Shown here piece after piece: positions 23,132 through 35,679 of a stretch of 64,000 nt of DNA. A model generated the notes under the pieces. The model searched no databases, was not told the DNA's origin, and saw only the letters and a list, made by a program, of their open reading frames with translations. Within the stretch, counting starts at the first letter, position 1. The number at the start of each line of letters is the position of its first letter. The DNA is taken from assembly GCA_036429605.1 (NCBI GenBank), contig CM071589.1:6510001-6574000 (forward strand), read 5' to 3'. Source of the stretch: Cladobotryum mycophilum. Its lineage: Eukaryota; Ascomycota; Sordariomycetes; Hypocreales; Hypocreaceae. Both the position numbers and the translations under genes were made by a program.

Positions 23132-24753
23132 ATGGACTTTGCGGATTTCGACTATAGGACGGCTGCCTTCTTTGAATGGTTTCAAACCCGTCCGGGAACC
23201 CAGTTCTCCAGCTTGGTCAAGATTGTTGATCTTCGGTCGCGGGGCGCTGGACGTGGTATGGGTAGGTGGATATGACTTGACCCCCCAGACCCATGGTTTT
23301 GGTGATTGACAAAAAGCGTCTACGTGATGAATTTTTAGTGGCTACTCGGGATATCCCAAAGGACACGCTCCTGTTCGAAATCCCCAGGAACTTGATCATC
23401 AACACAAAAACGTCGGAGCTACGAAATAGGATGCCTTATCTCTTCCCCGAAGATGACGGCGAGGACTCATCCATGGATCTCGACGACGTGATGAAGCAGG
23501 ACGCATGGAGCTCACTCATGCTCGTCATGATGTTTGAGTATTTTCAGGGCGACGCCTCTCCTTGGAAACCGTATCTGGACATCCTCCCCGAGTCGTTCGA
23601 GACGCCCATGTTCTGGTCCGACAGCGAGCTTGAGGAGCTCCAAGCGAGTGCCACGCTGCCCAAAATTGGAAAGGAGAATGCCGAGAAGATGTTTCAAATC
23701 AAGGTGCTGCCCGTCATTCGCGGTTACCCGGACGTCTTCCCCCTTAGCCAGCAGCGCAGCGATGAGGATCTTGTTGAGTTGGCTCATCGTATGGGCAGCA
23801 CCATCATGGCATATGCCTTTGACTTTGAAAACGAGAACAAGCAGGAGGACGAGGAGGAGGAATGGGTCGAAGATTACGAGGTCGGATCTACCATGGGCAT
23901 GGTGCCAATGGCTGACATCTTGAATGCCGACGCTGAGTTTAACGTGTGATTCCCCATCCTCTTTTTCTTCTTCCTTGGGTTCTTTTCGCTCACACGCGTA
24001 AATGCAGGTGAATGTTAGCTATAGAGATAACAGCCTGGCAGTGATTACGTCAAGGCCAATCAAGGCGGGAGAGGAGGTCTTGAACTACTACGGCCCGCAT
24101 CCAAATTCGGAACTCCTTCGCCGCTACGGTTACGTCACGGCAAAGCACTCTCGCTATGACGTCGCCGAGATCCCGTGGTCCGTACTTGAGGGTGTCGTGG
24201 TGGCACACTTGGGTTTGTCGACTGAACAACTGGCAAAAGCGGTGATTATGGTTGCTCCTTTATCCGTTGGACACATGACTAATGTTGCGAACAGCGAGAG
24301 CACATGGACCCGGACGAGAAGGAAGATGGCTTCATTTTGGAGCGTGAGTATGAGGAGCCCAACCCAGAGGGCAAGCTTCTCGGTCAGGCCAGATTCACTG
24401 AGCTGTCGGAGGATCTTCTGGAGCAACTCAAGACGTTCCTCAAGGCTGTTCGAAAAGTGGATGCTTCTTCCATGCCCGACAAGCGGAAACGTGACGAGGT
24501 CCAACATGCCGTTCTCATCAAGCTGATGGACGCTCTAATGTCTCGGTACCCAACGACGATTCTCGAGGACGAGCGTCTCCTATCGGATACTAATCTCAAT
24601 GAGCGGCATAGAATGGCAATTGCAGTACGATTGGGGGAAAAGAAATTGATACTAGAGGCCAAGGAATTCCTCTTCACTGCTGCTGCTGCCGCCGCAGCCG
24701 CCGATGCCGGCTCTGATGATCATACAACACCTCATAAACGGGCGAAGCGATGA
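23132..24753 (+). CDS. rkm4: SET-domain protein lysine methyltransferase, Rkm4/SETD6-like
   Basis: Exons 23132-23261, 23339-23943, 24008-24241 and 24295-24753 give 475 residues; all junctions keep frame and use gt/ag. The split SET domain runs from IVDLRSRGAGRGMVATRDIP (crossing intron 1), through the insert, to MADILNADAEFNVNVSYRD (crossing intron 2) and GEEVLNYYGPHPNSELLRRYG. The NADAEFN and NYYG motifs form the SAM and lysine pocket, and the C-terminal region is the Rubisco LSMT-type substrate-binding domain. Rkm4 monomethylates a large-subunit ribosomal protein (Rpl42 in yeast); the substrate here is inferred. An Ala-rich run lies near the C-terminus, before a basic KRAKR end. Confidence 0.9.
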
Positions 24754-27373
24754 GATGCAGCACCAAAAAAAATACCTCATTACATACATGACTGGGCTGG
24801 AAATTGCCAAGATGTTGGACTTCTTTTTGCCACCGCAAATCCCCATAGAAACAGCGGTGTTTAATGTCAGGTTGGCTGGCTTGTCGACCGGTCAAGCTGC
24901 CGGTAACAAGACCACGGTGTACCACCTTTGGATCTAGGCTTGGGCTCCACAGATGAAAGATTATACCGAGTCAGGCTCGAGTATATTGGTGCGCTACATG
25001 ACATCAAAGATAATACTTTATTCTCCAAGCTTCTCGTCCCTTTCTCATGCTCTTGAACCATCTTTGTATCACCAAAACTGACCTCAAGTCAAGTGCTTAA
25101 GCTTACACCAGGGCCAAGGACTCACCAGGGCCATGCTTGCTAGAAACAAAATGACCCCGGCGACTGGATATATGGCTCATGGATCTGCGCAATAGTACCA
25201 AATTACGCGAGCAAGCCTCTACTTTCTGCGAGGCATTTTAACTTATTGGGTATGAAGAAGAGGTGCAACCTTACCCAGTGTTATGGTCAACCAATGAGCT
25301 CTACCTACCTAGCTAACACGCTGGCAGGTACGCCATAATGAAGATACATTTTCACGTATGACAGAAACGTATGGCAGTGGGTATCGATGACCACATTCAA
25401 GGAAAAAACAGCATCGCGTGTCGACCCCAAGTTACGTTTGAACTCTGATGCGTGGGGGGCTCGTCAACGGAAAATTTGCCACACAAGACTAGGCTGGGAG
25501 GGGAACCAAAGCGTCGGGTGCCTGAAATTCCATGGCACAGAGTGCTATCCCTCCCTTGTCGTTGGCTTCGACCTTTGCAGAGTGCACTGATGTCATCATG
25601 GGTTGCCACCGGGTTGTGTCACAAAGGGCAGCGCTGGCAAAGGACATGGGAGGGACTGTCTCACAAAGCAGTCACAGAGGGCGAAAAAAAGGACAAAGTA
25701 GACGTGCTGCTAAAACCCGTGTCACCATCCCACCACCTTTTCACATGCTGCTACAGACCCTCCCTGACCTATGAGAAGGGGATGACTTGTTCAAAAGATG
25801 GGGGTTGATGGCAGTTTTTGACTCTCATAGTCTACTGTACACCCGGTCTGATTAATACTGATCTACCCCCAACGAGCAGCCCAGAGCCTCCCTACAGGGC
25901 CTCCCCTGGTCGCTATGCTTCGATTCGGTGCTCACTCACTCACTGCATTGGCCAGTTTCGGTACTTGTGCTCATTACTCAAAGTAATCATCCCCCATCCG
26001 GTAAAATCCAAAAGGCAGGGGGGTGAATCGGATATGGCGTTCTTCGGACAACGTAAAATGATGATTTCCCCTCTCATTGGGGGACAAAACAACGAAGCCC
26101 CCTCCATCCAGACTTCAACGCCGCTCACCAACCACACTGCTATCAATGATGGATGGTAACAGCCCACGTCTCGAATATTACTGCACCGACGATGATAGGT
26201 GACCCGAGCCAAGCCAGGGTCGTTACAGCATGCTCAACCATCCTCTAATCGATTGGCCCATAGCGCCCGATGGCAGTTTGATCTCCTTTAAGCCATTTTC
26301 CATCTCAAAATTAGCCAAAAAAAAAAAAAAAAACACTACCAAACCAGATATGGGAGATTCCGGATTCCCCGGAGTAGGCCTAGATATAGTACGTTGTTCT
26401 TAGGGTACCTGCCATCAAACGGACCCTCCCGTTTGTGGCGGAAAGCGATATCTGGCATGGTACTGATCTCACAGATGGGGAGCTTACTCGTAGCCGACCA
26501 ACATTTCCGCAGATCTTGGTTTTAACACTCCACAAAGAAACGTTATATCGTCATGGTTGCTGCTTCGCTGTCCGAGATGGAGGCCCAGCGTGGTCTTTTT
26601 CCGCCAGCTCAGTCCACACCAAACCAAACCAAACGGCCATCCGACAACTAGCGAGCTACAACGAACCCACCGATCAGACTCACGAGACCTAAGTGCCCAT
26701 GTATGCCGACGTCAAAGAGTGGTGCGGGCGCCCATAGGATCTCCCTTCAGCCGCATCCGTTGGGGTGGGAAGAACGGGTAGCCACGCCAGCGGAGAAGAA
26801 AAAAAGAGGCTCAAAATCGTCACCTGATACCACATCGTTGCCGTTCCGAGGACCGGCAGCACACCTTTTTCTTTTTTCTTGCTCTTTTTTTTTTGCAAGC
26901 ACACAACAAACAGCATGGCGGATAGGTACAACGATGTCAAAGCCTAATCTCACCGGTAATACTTTGCTACTTGGTTGTCTTGGGCAGCGATATACCTGGT
27001 CGTGTCTTGACTCTATGCTGGCAAAGGGGGGTTGATGTCTATTCCATAATATGTAGCTCGGACGCCGGACCCTTGATGATTTCGTGTATCCTCTTGGGAG
27101 GAAGACAACCTTGAGGACTTTGCTTGTCGACATCCGAATCAAACCATCAGCTACAGAAGCTACAGCAGCCACTGCCTGCAGGCTTTAACAAAGGGGGAGA
27201 GGCTTCAATCAATCAATAATGGGGGGCAACATTGTGAGACTACACTTCCCTTTTTCATCTTGTTTTTCTATTGCCTTGTCTTGTCTTGTCCATGTCCATT
27301 GGATGACTCTGTCTTTTGTGGCTTCGGTGTGCTGACACACATAATGTCTTTACAGGTACGAGACCTTGCGAAG
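24754..27373. other. intergenic region
   Basis: About 2.6 kb. Frames at 25452-25808 and 26703-27172 look like noise. A 17-base A tract lies at 26317-26333. The right end (27240-27373) is the probable leader of the next gene; a possible 5'-UTR intron acceptor (ttacag) precedes 27356. Confidence 0.45.
26317..26333. repeat. poly(A) run
   Basis: Seventeen consecutive A residues in non-coding sequence. Confidence 0.9.
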
Positions 27374-28564
27374 ATGTCGAGCAAGCACAACAAGCATGAT
27401 CACACCGGGAGGAAATTCAAGGCCAGCGGCAGCAGTAGCCACCCAGACAGCGGCGCCGCCCATGCTTTTCCATCCCCAGGCTTCCTGTTCGTCGTCAACG
27501 AGCTGGTTCTGGACTACGAGCAGGCTCACGCAAACGGCCATGCCGTCATGGATGACTGGTTCAATACCGTGCCGCCGTCGCATTTCACTGGGTACGGGGA
27601 CGAGATACCGAGCTACGTTATGAGGTACCGTGACGGGGAGGTAACAGTCGCTACCAACTATCAGTGGTATCGAGCTCCCCCGATCCCCAACTATCCCCGC
27701 GAAGAGGGGAGGCTTTTGCTATGCGGCAGCGAACTGCCAGACGGCTACATCATCAAGTACAAGGCCTTTGCCGTCTTTTCTTGCAACCCCTTGCTGCCGA
27801 TTGTAGTCGCAGACGGCGACCCCCTTACCCAGTGCAACCTAAGACAACACCCATTGCTCTTCTTCCACCCCCAGAACCCCAGCCTAAGGGGTATCTCCCA
27901 GGCCGTCACTGAGGACAGCCTCATGGAGAACCCGAGCGGCGGCGGCGTGGTGAAATTTGTCGCCGGCAGGGAGCCTAGCTGGATTCCCGCCCTAGTGCCG
28001 GAGACGTACCGGAACCCGGAGCTGAACCCGGAGCCGCCGCAGTCGGTAGGCCTAGCTGGCGAGCTGCCCATCGTCATTGGCCTCATGGCCTTTAGCGAGC
28101 CTGGGGATGTGCGGAGTAGGCAGAATTGTGTGCACGAGATATTTCTGGGAACTGGTCATCATCGGGGGAGGTGGCGGGGTGGACGATGGCATCATTCCGG
28201 AGCCCCCGTGGTTGTAAGTTAATCCCATCCTTCCCCTCCTTCCTCTCTCTCTTCGCCTTCTTCCCCTTCCCCTTGAATTATCCCCCCTTGTCCTCTTTGG
28301 CTTTCTCCCCCAATCTCCCTGGATATATCTCTTGATCTTTGGAGGACTTGCAACTGACCCATCTTTACAGACGCAACCTCTACAAGAGATGATCCCCGAG
28401 GCTTTCTCGTCACCGTCTTCCTCGATCCCGAGAACCCTCAACAGTCGACGGCGCAGATGCTTCGCGAAATGGAATGGCGTGGAGTCATTGTTCAGGACTA
28501 CCCCCGAGAGCTAGGCAGTGACACACACACACACACACACATGCACACATTACTTCTTTTCTGA
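27374..28564 (+). CDS. hypothetical protein, two exons, 3' frame unresolved
   Basis: Exon 1 (27374-28213) reads as an ordinary soluble protein: a His/Lys-rich start (MSSKHNKHDHTGRKF), then FLFVVNELVLDYEQAHANGH, TNYQWYRAPPIPNYPREEG and ELPIVIGLMAFSEPG. A 157-bp intron (gtaagt at 28214, acceptor ttacag at 28370) follows. The downstream exon has a convincing block (DDPRGFLVTVFLDPENPQQS...MLREMEWRGVIVQDYPREL), but in a frame that does not match the phase of exon 1. One missing base in the G5 run 28164-28168 or the C5 run 28203-28207 would reconcile them, as in other genes here. If exon 1 is taken literally the protein ends at 28514. The DYPREL frame runs on through a CA repeat to 28564. I do not recognise the family. 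Confidence 0.6.
28521..28541. repeat. (CA)n microsatellite
   Basis: About ten CA dinucleotides directly after the last conserved codons of the hypothetical gene. Confidence 0.9.
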
Positions 28565-29212
28565 AAAGTTCATCCCCATTCCCCCTTTGAAACATATACG
28601 TTTATATCCTCCAAGACATGAAAGCTTGTACATGTTTTTGAGCCGATGGCGCTCTCTAGCATATACTTGAACTAGCTTTCTAGAATTGGAGCAACAAAAG
28701 ATTGTTACTGGTTTTCTTATTTCATGTTCTTCTGGTTCACGTTTCACGTTCATACTTGATTTCCATCTTGCTTCATTTTCTTCTCATATAAAATAAAATA
28801 ACCCTTGCAAGGTTTTTCATGTGGCTTCGTGTCTTTGTGGAAGAGATGGAGGGGATTCAGTAGATAGCTTGTCGTATTCCTTTTTACTCTTATTCTTATT
28901 ATTTTCATCACTATCACTTTCTATTTGCCATGTATTTAATCATTTCTTCTTCTTTTTTCATTCTTACACTCGCGGGGCAGAAACGCCATCTATAAATCAT
29001 TTATTCATGTCCCCCCTCCCCCTTTTTTCTTCTTCTTTTTTACCTAGAAAATTCACCCGTCTAACTATCATAACTACATAACTACATTTTCCCGGATCCC
29101 AATATCCCCCCTCCTTTCCCGCAGACGCTTTCAACAGCAAGTTGTGTTTTTGACTTTGACAATCATAAATTACCCCCTCTCCCCCTCATGTATTAGACTC
29201 GTACGTATTGGT
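28565..29212. other. intergenic spacer, pyrimidine-rich
   Basis: Convergent 3' flanks rich in T and TTC stretches. Nothing else seen. Confidence 0.5.
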
Positions 29213-30754
29213 TTAGACGGCGTCTGGTAACCGCACAGCAATGTCGCCGGATTGTGTAATGTAACGGACCCATGGAAGGGAGGGATATTGCAACTGGAAA
29301 CTTGTTAGGTCCGAAATTTCTCTATACCCCAAGACTGGCAATGTGACTTACCTTTGGCTCTGTAATCTTCAAATATCGCACTTGGATTCCACTCGTCGTG
29401 AAATACGGAATCTCAAACTTGACCTGAATAGGCCTCTTGGCCCCCTTGGCACCAATCCCACCCATGCTACCTCCAAACCCACCCGTCATGCCACCGCCAT
29501 GCTCGTCATCGCCCCGAACGCTAGGAAGACCCAGCTCCGCGCGCATCAAAAACTCCTTATTGCCACCAAACTGCTTAATCTTCCAGACGATGGCGCTCTG
29601 CTCGGGCGCGTAGTGCACCGAGCCGATATTTGTCCTGAACCGGGGGAGTCTGCGTCGTCGGGGACGGGGACAATGATTTCGACGTTGTTGGCTGTGCTGC
29701 GGCGCTTGAACTGCGCCTTGGCCTTGAGCATGTACTCGATGCGGGAGCCGGAGTGGGACTCGACGAGGCACTCTACCCAGATGAGGGGCTTGACCTGGGT
29801 GTTGAGTCGGTAGGACATGAGCTCGAATTCACCGTCGGGGGGATGAAGGAAATGGTACGGTCGTTTTCGAAGCGCGACAGGCGGACGCACTGGTGGAATT
29901 TGACGTCCTCCATTTCGATTGCCTTGCCTCGCGTCGTGCGCCCGGTGGTCTCGAACATGACCTTGTCGTTGAGGCCGAGCCGCAGCTCCGGCATGCCGCT
30001 CAGATAGCACTTCATCTTGATGGCACCGAGAATCTCGCTCCTGAGGACGTTGCCGTTGGAGCTAACCAGCAGGTTGAGACTCTCCACGACGTCGAGAAAG
30101 ACCTCATTCTTGCGGTAGCGAATGCCCTCTGATCGCCAGGACACGGCGTTGGTAACGGCAATGGGGGGCGGGCCTGGATCTCGAGCTTGTGGGACTCCTG
30201 TGTGATGTACTCTTGTAGGATCTTGGACTCGGTGGTTTGGGGGTAGCCAAAGTCCATCATCTCGTCGAGCAGCTCGTAAATGACGACAAAGTTGTCGCGA
30301 ATAGATTCCTCCTCCAGGGCCTTAAAGTACTCGGTAAAGACCTCGACGATTTTGTGTAAAAATAGGAGGATTTCGGCGGCGTTGGTGTTGCGCTTTGTGA
30401 GGGCGAGGAGGTAGAGGTTGTTATGGCGGATATATAGATACTATGTTTTTTTTCCCTTTCATCAGCTCGCTTCTTCTCACGCATATTTTCCACCTTTTAG
30501 ACCGGGGAGGGAACAAACATTGATTCCCTCGTGTGAGAAACATGGCGGCACGGCCGAGGACTCTTCTTCGGCTTCGGAAAGGAGGACTGGGAACTTTTCG
30601 ACGGCGGACATGGGAATGTCACCCCTATAGTTTCGGGCAAGAAGGGTCTGCATTCGCACATGTTAGTTTGGCGGCGAATTGGTCATCACAGGTTCCCCAA
30701 GGAAAGATAACTAACCTTGCCCTTGAGATCTAGAAAGAAGAGAGCAGACGCCAT
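29213..30754 (-). CDS. apm1: AP-1 clathrin adaptor complex mu subunit, three frame breaks at G/C runs
   Basis: Exons 30716-30754 (MASALFFLDLKGK), 30519-30647 (TLLARNYRGDIPMSAVEKFP), 29352-30440 and 29213-29293 (LQYPSLPWVRYITQSGDIAV) match the AP-1 mu family end to end, including NNLYLLALTKRNTNAAEIL, EEESIRDNFVVIYELLDEMM, the mu homology domain and KFHQCVRLSRFENDRTISFI. The protein selects YxxPhi-type cargo at the trans-Golgi/endosome. Three single-base losses break exon 3: at the G6 run 30163-30168 (ARPP|IAVTNAVSW), G6 29837-29842 (FIPP|DGEFELMSYR) and G5 29642-29646 (DADSP|RFRTNIGSV). Each is fixed by one extra C on the coding strand (about 446 residues). Three hits in one conserved gene argue for sequence error rather than loss. 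Confidence 0.92.
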
Positions 30755-33260
30755 GGCGGGACGTTGAACAAGACGGTGACGGGATAGTTATGGCGGGGGA
30801 GGAGAGGAAGAGGGGCACAAGGGGGATGTATGAATTCAAAGGATTGGCACGCCGGCCAGGGAGACAAGGTAATTAGAATGGCTATTTCATGCACTGAATA
30901 AAGGCCTGGAGCTCCTATCGCTAGATATGACAACTTATCATGAGGCGGATGGAGACATGTTGTCGCGAAGATGGAGCTTGTGTCTGATACGTAGCTTGAA
31001 ATTAGGCCGCTGCTACTGCTCACCGCAGCCAGCCCACCAATGACGTACGGTAAAACCACGGCACAAAGTTCATTGTCATTTCACGTGATCTTAAACTTAT
31101 CGATTAGCAGAGGACCCACCTGAAAAAGAACAAAACTCGTTTGCGCATGCGTCAACTTTTTCTTTTCTTCTCTTCTCTTCAACGCGTCCAATAGACAGTG
31201 CAACCCATCTTAACCTTGTAATCGGACGGCATTCTGTCAGACAATTACGAGGCCTTGGATGGGTAAGCGATTTGGCGATGCGGAGAAGAAGGAAATCACA
31301 TGGCTCCATAAGAGCTGCCCGCGTATTTGGTCTTTACGGACTCGGTTGCATGGGCGGCGTCAGAGGAACCACACATATTTTTTCAATGACAAGTTCAGTA
31401 GTCTCGTGAGGACTCGTTGGGTTCTCTAAATCAGGCGGGGAGCAGAGCCCACGATGAAAACTCTGCCTAACGGGATACTCCCTTGTTGGGCTTATCAGCA
31501 ACACTTGGCCCTTCTCTCACCGCACCAACAGAGCGGAATTTTGGAGAGGGCATTTGCATGGGTGTCGCGAAGCCTATTCGCCAGTTGGTCGTAAACTATT
31601 CAAACTACGCAATGCCAGTGAGCCGCGATCGTCATGACGCCAGATGCAAGACTGTGTCGGCTGCTTCCTTCAATGGCACGTACGGAGTACAGGGTACGTG
31701 TACTACATGCAACAGCGCCCTATGGCAGAACCGAGTAAGGAAACGTTGAGAAGAAATCCATCATGTGATGCGAATATGTGGAGGCCATAAGACCCACGTC
31801 GGTTCCAAGCACAAGCACAAGCACAAGCCAGAGATATCAAAGGTGACATGAAAAAATCGGAATATTTCTGCCAATGAGGTGCCGATGAGCGAGACGAGTT
31901 TTGTCACTGCTTGCGATGGGGAAGAAGTAGCCGAAAAGAGGTCGTAAGCGCTGAGCTCGTAAACTGGCTTGGTGCCTGATAAGAAAAGAAAACTATTACT
32001 AGGGAGGGAAGATCTGGCACATCCATCAGATGTTTGTTTTGCCTGTGGTCGGTCGTGGGGGCTGACGGTCAAGCCAACGAAGCGACAAACCAGAATCAAG
32101 GGTCGATGATCCTGGCATTTTCCGAGGTTATTTTGTGTCAGATGCAATGCAGAGTTTTGCATGAGAAGTTGGTGGTCCTCGTACGACCTGCCTACCTATG
32201 GCCCGTATGCATGTATGCATGCATGCATGGCATGTACAAATATGTACTCCATACTGTGGAAGTGTGAAAGAGCTTCGGGGTCGCTGCGTTGATTCTGCCC
32301 GGCGCGGTTGTACTTGTATGTCTCCCTCTCAGGGCCTGGTCTAACCATCCATCGGGAGTTGCATCGTATGCATGCCTGAGCAAGGGGGACTCTGTTCATG
32401 GTCCGGGGTCCCCGCAAAATGGACAATTGAACTGCACTCGGAGTAAGTTGCTCCGTTACGTACGTTTAAACCCGTGCAAAGACATGCAAGCATGATAGGG
32501 CAAACATGCCTAGGTTTGAGTTGACGCGATGTACCGAGACGGATTGTTTGCTTGACTCAGCCTCAGGTCGTGTTGGTTGGTGTGGCTCACGGCTTGCTTT
32601 TTAGAGAAGCCAACAAAGTTTACAGGTATGTGTGTTTGTGAGTGAGTGGGAGAGAGCGAGTAATGTCTTGCCAGAAACTCGTCTGGGCTGATGTGCCATG
32701 TGCTAGCCAAGCAGTGCTATTCAGAGTAGGTAGGGTAGGTATGATGTTATCTCGCAGGGAGGAAACAAAGGGAGAGGGCAAGGCAAGACAGGAACAGATA
32801 CGGAAGAGGGTCCGGCAATTCAACAAAAATGGGATTGTTGTCCCCTGTGCGGGACTAAGTAGGCCGGGTAGGACTAGCATGTTAAGCATGTGTTGCTCAA
32901 CAAGAAAGTTCTTTTGGCTCATGTGAGCAATCGTTTGACGGGAGGAATCCCACCGGGGACGCTGATTCTCCAATCAGGGGAACACGACGGTGTTGGAGGC
33001 GGTGGACTAGGAAGTTCAGCCGACGGGGGCAGAGTTGGGGGAGAGACAGACAAACGGGGAGAGTGAGAGAGACTGTCAGGCAATCATCTGTTTGTGTATG
33101 TGTGTGTGTGTGGTGTGTCTAACACATGAAACAAAGGAATAGGGAGAGGAGTTGGCAAGGGGGTTTTGACAGAATGAACTGATATAACACGATTAGAGAT
33201 TGTTTGCTATCTCTAATTGCATTCTGTACGAGACTCATCATTTATTTCTTCTGCCTGCCT

Positions 33261-33280
33261 GCTGCTGCTGCTGCTGCTGC
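33261..33280. repeat. (CTG)n trinucleotide tract
   Basis: Six to seven CTG/GCT units in non-coding sequence. Confidence 0.85.
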
Positions 33281-33780
33281 ATATACCCTCGGTAAAATTA
33301 ATCAGTAATCAGGGTCCTGCCTCATTCCTTTTTCTTCTCCTTCTTCTTTTTTTGGTCATCAAATTCCACATGTTAAAGACATTTGGGGTTGCAGTGGGGC
33401 TGGGGGGCAAAGGTTGCAAGGGAGGGATGATGGATGGATGGATGGATGAATGAGGAACAGGAAAGGAAAAAAGGGAGACGCAGACAAACGAAGAAGCGAA
33501 TTGAGAGCGGCATGTGATTCTTTGTTGGTTCCATTTTCTGCTAAGCTCTGGTCCGGCAGCCCCGCAAAGCACGTGCAGATGCTGACACTGGTCTTCTTTC
33601 GGATGGTCGACTGAAGCCGGATGCCCTGATTAGCACTTGTAGTGGTATAAGAGACTATAAGTGATACATGTGAAGCATCCTATGGACTGACTCTCTTTAA
33701 ACTTTGAGCATGGACTATATTAATAATGATTGCCTTGGAAGATAGTGGGATAATAGAGCAGAATAGGAAGAAGAGGCAGA

Positions 33781-33825
33781 GGGAGGGAGGGAGGGAGAGG
33801 GTGTGGTGTGGTGTGGTGTGGTGTG
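33781..33825. repeat. GGGA and GTGTG repeat tract
   Basis: GGGA tetramers run into a GTGTG pentamer array. The strand is G-rich and free of C over the tract. Confidence 0.8.
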
Positions 33826-34747
33826 ATTTTGTGGATTGTGGGGGAGAAAAGAAGAAAGGATTTTGCAGGTTACAGGCGAGATCTGCCCACCGAACCGAAG
33901 ATGCTCCCATTGGAAGATCGTGATGGATGATGGATAGGTATTGTGATTGTGGCGAGACGCGGCAGGCTAATCCCACTAGGCAATAATACTTGTACTAATA
34001 ATAATCCATAAGTATTTTTTGCCTGTGCTCCCGGATCCATTTCCCGTTGTTCCCTTATCATATCATAATCACTTGTTGTTGAAAAAGAAAAAAAGAGTAA
34101 TCATGTGCTTTAGTTCACGATAAGAAGCTCGATGATATGAGCATTCTACTAGGTATAGGTTGCTAGGGTAGGCACCTGTCAATCGGCACCTGTTGGCGTT
34201 GTATCAAATGGAATTATTCCCAGTATTAATCATTGCATGTTTTAAACGAGGGTTGATGATCCGCCACATGCCAAAGACGTCATATCAGGCTCGGCGTTTT
34301 CGGTGAAGCTGAGCTGGGTGCTGATCGAATCCTCAGGCCAAGAGGGGGAATAAACAGTAATAAAACAAAGAGAGCAGGGTGGAGAAAACTAAAAAAAAAA
34401 AAAAGGCAAATAGAGACAAACAGACAAAACAGGGACCAGAACAAGAAAAATTGCTCTCCAATTGTCCACCCACAGCCCACCATCTTCCCCCTCCTTCAGC
34501 GCCTTTCCGGGACCCTGCAGCTGGACCAGCCCATTGATTGATGGAGATGGAGATGGAGTGCAGCGCCTGACCAACTTTAGTGACCTCCAGCATCACTTTT
34601 AGTAGAATTTGGGGGGACCTACAGGTGTTTTCATTGCCTAATGTCACCCACTAGAGCATAGTTTTTAGAGGTTGCTGTGGCTCGCTAGAGCACAGTGCAG
34701 TAGCCCACTAGAAAGTGCCCGTAGTACGTACCTTGCTGTGCTTGCCA

Positions 34748-34785
34748 ACCACTACCACCACTACCACCACTACCACCACCACTAC
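34748..34785. repeat. ACC/ACT trinucleotide tract
   Basis: Alternating ACC and ACT triplets upstream of Opi1. The frame is open but there is no gene context. Confidence 0.8.
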
Positions 34786-35679
34786 AATACAAAGTACCAG
34801 CACCTGCATTGGCTCAATTGGATGGATGGGTCTATCCTTATCCATGGAAGTCATCCACCATTGCCGCCGCCCGCCCCAACAAACTTATTTGCACATGTAA
34901 CTCGAGCGGAATTGGATGCCATCCATGCCAATGTTCCATATCCATGTCCATGTTCTCTCTCTGCCCCCCTTGTCAGTCAGTCCAATCCAATCCAGTTCAA
35001 TGCATGGACCACCACCACCAACTTGTCGTCTGTCCGTCTGATCTGATTTCCGTAAAGAAAAGGACCCATCCATGACCAGTCTCGTCCGTGATGATGATGA
35101 TGATTCAGAGGAGATGAGGAGGAGGAGAGTGAATCTGACTGGACCTTGAACTTGTTCCATAACGGAACCTCCCCGCGTACATACATACATACCTACATAA
35201 CAAATTGTTCCCTAGACGCCGCTTGCGTAGTTTCCCTTGTTCTTGTCTCGTCTTTTCTTTTCCTGTCTTGCCTTGACTTGTACTCTTTTATTTCTTTCCC
35301 CACAGTCCGATTTGATTGATGGACCTTTCACTCTGACTCTGCCCGCCTGCCGCCTGCAGACAACAAACGACTACTCCGTATTTACACAACGATCATCATT
35401 CAAAACTGACAATCACCTACTTATACTATTATTGCTTAAACAAGAGAGGGAGAGAAAAAGAGAGAGAGAGGAGAGAGGGCAACTAACCAACCAAGTCTCT
35501 CCCAGGACTAGCTCGACAATCAGAAGCCAGAACAGCGCAGCGGAAGAGAAAAATATCAAACAAAGCCATCACACCCCCCGCCTGCTTATCATTTACCACC
35601 ACCACCACTACAACCACCACCACCACGTCCCCCAAACCCATTTCTTCCCCCCCCAAATCCGTCCCAAATTTCCCATAAT

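Larger units (their letters stand above)
30755..35679. other. 4.9-kb gene-poor region upstream of Opi1
   Basis: No supportable gene in nearly 5 kb between the divergent AP-1 mu and Opi1 genes. It carries microsatellites (GCATGCAT near 32212-32230, CTG units 33261-33280, GTGTG units 33801-33825, ACC/ACT units 34748-34785) and an A13-16 run near 34391. The last few hundred bases are likely Opi1 leader, with a ccccacag acceptor-like site near 35300. Confidence 0.5.
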
